DNA from: W11650 sp963550755 | Lineage (GTDB): Bacteria; Bacillota; Clostridia; Lachnospirales; Vallitaleaceae | Assembly: GCA_963550755.1 (NCBI GenBank) | Contig: CAUVDV010000119.1 | Coordinates: forward strand, 1-6,869 | Reading direction: 5' to 3' | DNA length: 6,869 bases | Part shown: positions 6,591-6,869 of the stretch, piece after piece | Numbering within the stretch: position 1 is the first letter of the stretch | How the letters are laid out: each line of letters starts with the position of its first letter | The notes under the pieces: model-generated | What the model was told of the DNA's origin: nothing | What the model saw: only the letters and a program-made list of their open reading frames with translations | The model's database searches: none | Made by a program: the position numbers and the translations under genes

Positions 6591-6740
6591 CGGCTCAGTC
6601 ATGTGCAGCCTGAAGTGGGAATAATATTTGTATCTACTGGGGAATCGGCGAGAAGCGCGTTATGTTTGGAGCGATGGCAAGGGGTGCAAAAGGGCTAAAG
6701 GCTAAAGTGCGATAAATGAGGAAAGTTGAATTAAATTTAC

Positions 6741-6769
6741 TTGCATTTAAAAGATAGGAATGTTATAAT
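6741..6769 (+). promoter_or_regulatory. Near-consensus sigma-A-type promoter pointing right, with no visible gene in the window
   Basis: TTGCAT (6741-6746), a 17-base spacer and a perfect TATAAT (6764-6769) form the best promoter match in the window. Transcription would start near 6776 and run towards the right edge. No plus-strand start codon with an RBS follows within the remaining bases. It could therefore drive a gene beyond the window, a small or antisense RNA, or be a chance match in AT-rich sequence. Confidence 0.45.
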
Positions 6770-6806
6770 ACCTGACTTCCGTCGTTTCTCTAAAAAACCT
6801 AGTACT

Positions 6807-6869
6807 CTAATCAATCAGCATACAGTTTTTGAAGAAATTATCTATTTCATCTTTTGTAAGATACAGGGC
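6807..6869 (-). CDS. Possible 3' end of a further minus-strand gene (last 20 residues)
   Basis: Read leftward from the window edge, one minus-strand frame gives 20 residues, rich in charged and hydrophobic positions (LTKDEIDNFFKN near the middle), and ends at TAG 6809-6807. Its make-up is that of an ordinary soluble protein C-terminus, but 20 codons are too few to prove coding or to name a family. It would be in the same direction as the RclA-like gene, far upstream of it. No clear terminator follows its stop, and a plus-strand frame is also open here. Confidence 0.35.
   Translation of the reverse strand, partial: ALYLTKDEIDNFFKNCMLID

Larger units (their letters stand above)
6276..6806. other. 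Long non-coding interval upstream of the RclA-like gene
   Basis: No open frame here has both a credible start and coding character. The interval holds the RBS of the RclA-like gene, a candidate minus-strand promoter near 6509-6537, two TTAC-TTGTA repeats over its expected start site, an inverted repeat at 6565-6590 and a near-consensus plus-strand promoter at 6741-6769. If the 6509-6537 promoter is used, the RclA-like mRNA has a leader of roughly 225 bases. I recognise no riboswitch, T-box or tRNA in it. Confidence 0.6.

Noticed and set aside
6693..6706. Tandem GGCTAAA GGCTAAA repeat
   Set aside because: Only two units of seven bases, with no associated structure.
6662..6715. 17-residue basic peptide frame beginning at ATG 6662
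   Set aside because: It has no clear RBS, and a frame this short is expected by chance.
1..6869. CRISPR array, tRNA, rRNA, transposase or inverted-repeat-bounded insertion sequence
   Set aside because: I looked for regularly spaced repeats, cloverleaf-like sequence and transposase motifs and found none that could be supported.

Overview
The window looks like a chromosomal stretch from a low-to-mid GC member of the Bacillota, probably an anaerobic clostridial-type bacterium. The reasons are strong AGGAG-type ribosome binding sites, U-tailed hairpin terminators, two iron-sulfur radical SAM enzymes, and an RclA-type flavoprotein with clostridia-like codon choices. The genus cannot be fixed from sequence alone. 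The two leftmost genes are visibly more AT-rich than the two on the right, which suggests an accessory island beside more ordinary chromosome.

Layout. Positions 1-2520 (+) hold two tandem paralogous radical SAM genes separated by 15 bases. The first lacks its 5' end because the window starts inside it. The second has a good start and RBS at 1211 but is broken by a 9-G run at 1327-1335. One extra G would restore a 436-residue protein that aligns with its neighbours through the glycine-rich loop. After a 100-base gap with a terminator-like hairpin comes a 707-residue protein (2621-4744, +). It has an N-terminal Rossmann-like domain, a HAD-type domain and a C-terminal region with an SRDG motif, resembling the COG5610 proteins found in surface-polysaccharide loci. 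A strong terminator, probably working in both directions, lies at 4824-4877. On the minus strand, 4947-6275 encodes an RclA-like pyridine nucleotide-disulfide oxidoreductase. Its upstream 531 bases carry a candidate promoter and operator-like repeats but no convincing gene. The last 63 bases may be the 3' end of another minus-strand gene.

How the genes may work together. The three plus-strand proteins share the same type of N-terminal domain (a beta strand, a glycine loop, and an Asp at the end of the second strand), so they look like one modular family set on different catalytic bodies. Both radical SAM proteins keep twelve cysteines in matching order: four before the core, the CX3CX2C triplet, and five after it. 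This would suit up to three iron-sulfur clusters. By comparison with similar loci I infer that the set modifies a cell-surface glycan or a linked molecule, but the substrate cannot be read from the sequence. The RclA-like gene is probably a separate oxidant-defence unit that only meets the island tail to tail.

The most notable observation is the poly-G tract inside the nucleotide-binding loop of the second radical SAM gene. It could be a phase-variable switch, a fixed frameshift, a slippage site or a sequencing error.
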